Below are positions 63,217-64,000 of a stretch of 64,000 bases of DNA, piece after piece. The first letter of the stretch is position 1. The number at the start of each line of letters is the position of its first letter. The stretch lies in NCBI RefSeq assembly GCF_000741165.1, contig NZ_JGYN01000023.1, positions 45,724-109,723 on the forward strand, in the 5' to 3' direction. The notes below the pieces were generated by a model that had not been told where the DNA came from, made no database searches, and was given only the letters and a program-made list of their open reading frames with translations. A program made the translations under genes and the position numbers. The stretch is from Bifidobacterium biavatii DSM 23969. GTDB lineage: Bacteria > Actinomycetota > Actinomycetes > Actinomycetales > Bifidobacteriaceae.

Positions 63217-63985
63217 ATACATAGGTATACGCCGGTTGCGTCGGTTGTGGTGCGCGTTATTCCGACTGGGGTTCGACTTGGGCTCGTGCGTGCAACCGGG
63301 TTCCGTGGTTGCGCACAGTATGTTCCGTCTGTTCCGGGTGTCGTTTCGGCCTATGGTGGCCGGGCTGTGCCTCTTGTTGCGTCATGTCGTCCGACGTCGC
63401 AGGTCGGGGCGAGGCAATGGTGCTTGTTCTGTCGGCTGCTGGTTGTGTTTGCGTGGTGCGGTGATGCGTGTGCGTATATGCGGATCGATAATGAACGGTG
63501 GCCGACTGATGATTGACTGACAGCTGACCGGCGGTTGAAATGTTGTGACACGCCGTCCGAGAGCTGGATTGGGACATCGAAATGGTGGTTTTGGGGTTTA
63601 GGATGGTTGTAGACGTGGTTGGGTGCGTTTGCGACACGCCGAGGGAGTCGTGTGTTTTCAGTGGTTTTGGGGTGTTGTTGTGTTTGTTGGTTTGCGTGGT
63701 TGTGGGTTGTCGTGTATGTTTATCTCTTGCTGCCGGTCAGCGAGTGGTTCTCTTCTTTGGGGTTGCGGACTGATCGTGTGGTGGTGGTTTGAGAACTCAA
63801 GAGCGTGTTTGTACTACTTTTTAGAGTCAATGTTTTGATTGCCAGTTTGTTGTCCGCCTGCTGCTGTTTGTGGTGGTGGGTCTGTGTGAGCAGGTAATGG
63901 ATGGCAAGGTTTTGTGTGAATGTCCTTCCTTATAGGATGTTCCGTCAATATGTATGAGAGTCATTGTTGGTTCTCTTTGCAAGTT
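63217..63985 (+). promoter_or_regulatory. Non-coding region with rRNA operon promoter and leader
   Basis: About 770 bp without a convincing gene. The composition shifts to G/T-rich. A promoter candidate is TTGCGT (63692-63697) and TATGTT (63715-63720) with 17-bp spacing. The palindrome TTGAGAACTCAA (63789-63800) followed by GAGCGTGTTTGTAC resembles leader sequences found before 16S rRNA in actinobacteria. Everything from about 63720 on is probably transcribed as the precursor leader. Confidence 0.7.
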
Positions 63986-64000
63986 TTTTTGTGGAGGGTC
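63986..64000 (+). rRNA. 16S rRNA, first bases only
   Basis: The window ends in TTTTTGTGGAGGGTC, close to the start of bifidobacterial 16S rRNA (TTTTTGTGGAGGGTT in known species). The preceding rRNA-type leader supports this. The rest of the gene lies outside the window. Confidence 0.6.

Noticed and set aside
1..64000. Prophage or restriction-modification cluster
   Set aside because: No integrase, capsid, portal, methyltransferase of R-M type or phage repressor was recognised anywhere in the window.

Overview
The window is high-GC DNA from a bifidobacterium (order Bifidobacteriales, class Actinomycetia). This rests on several signs: the actinobacterial block jag-rsmG-parA-parB / trxB-murJ-DUF6049-Nudix-pcnA, in the same relative order and orientation as in Mycobacterium; MurJ fused to a pseudokinase; an Rpf-type cell-wall hydrolase; sugar-utilisation genes typical of the genus (GH36, GH13, ROK regulator, orphan sugar-ABC ATPase); and a right edge that reads like a bifidobacterial 16S rRNA leader. 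No species is assigned.

Layout. 1-4141: origin-proximal housekeeping genes, with a cluster of DnaA boxes between rsmG and parA and parS-like sites inside rsmG and parB. 4142-5896: a small island with a DUF4143 ATPase gene, bounded by a duplicated 3' end of trxB. 5897-15722: trxB, murJ, DUF6049 and Nudix on the minus strand, and pcnA/cca divergent from Nudix. 15817-26108, minus strand: LytR_C protein, ispE, rsmA, rpf, tRNA-Thr, a DsbA-like protein, a Ser/Thr kinase and a second DUF4143 ATPase. 26109-26922: a complex intergenic region with paired palindromes, GTGGGCATA repeats, a 14-G tract and a strong promoter for the ABC ATPase at 26923-28050. 28277-30827: a DUF4032 protein, then a DUF559 nuclease gene enclosed by two inverted, highly structured repeat elements. 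31111-42905: a giant LPxTG adhesin gene interrupted by an amber codon, overlapping a secreted multidomain alpha-amylase gene. 43153-54761: RlmB, an MFS exporter, MazEF, a P-type cation ATPase, Dcd, an esterase, a Na+/H+ antiporter and TadA. 55041-60851: alpha-galactosidase, ROK regulator and alpha-glucosidase, a catabolic locus for raffinose- or isomaltose-type sugars. 60944-63216: IlvA and a sirtuin. 63217-64000: non-coding rRNA leader running into the 5' end of 16S rRNA.

How the genes fit together. The left part handles chromosome segregation, cell-envelope growth (MurJ, Rpf, LytR_C, a kinase) and translation. The right part is plant or host glycan use (amylase, GH36, GH13, shared ABC ATPase) plus surface adhesion.

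The most unusual signals are: (i) the DUF559 gene between two inverted 391- and 308-bp elements whose hairpins keep their pairing while changing sequence; (ii) two DUF4143 ATPase genes, each preceded by near-perfect repeats with a 32- or 33-bp period; (iii) gene 3'-end duplications at trxB and at the alpha-galactosidase gene; (iv) a ~101-bp palindromic element inserted in frame into two genes; (v) an 11-copy GTGGGCATA repeat family; and (vi) many start codons that sit 6-8 nt after a -10 hexamer, which suggests leaderless mRNAs.
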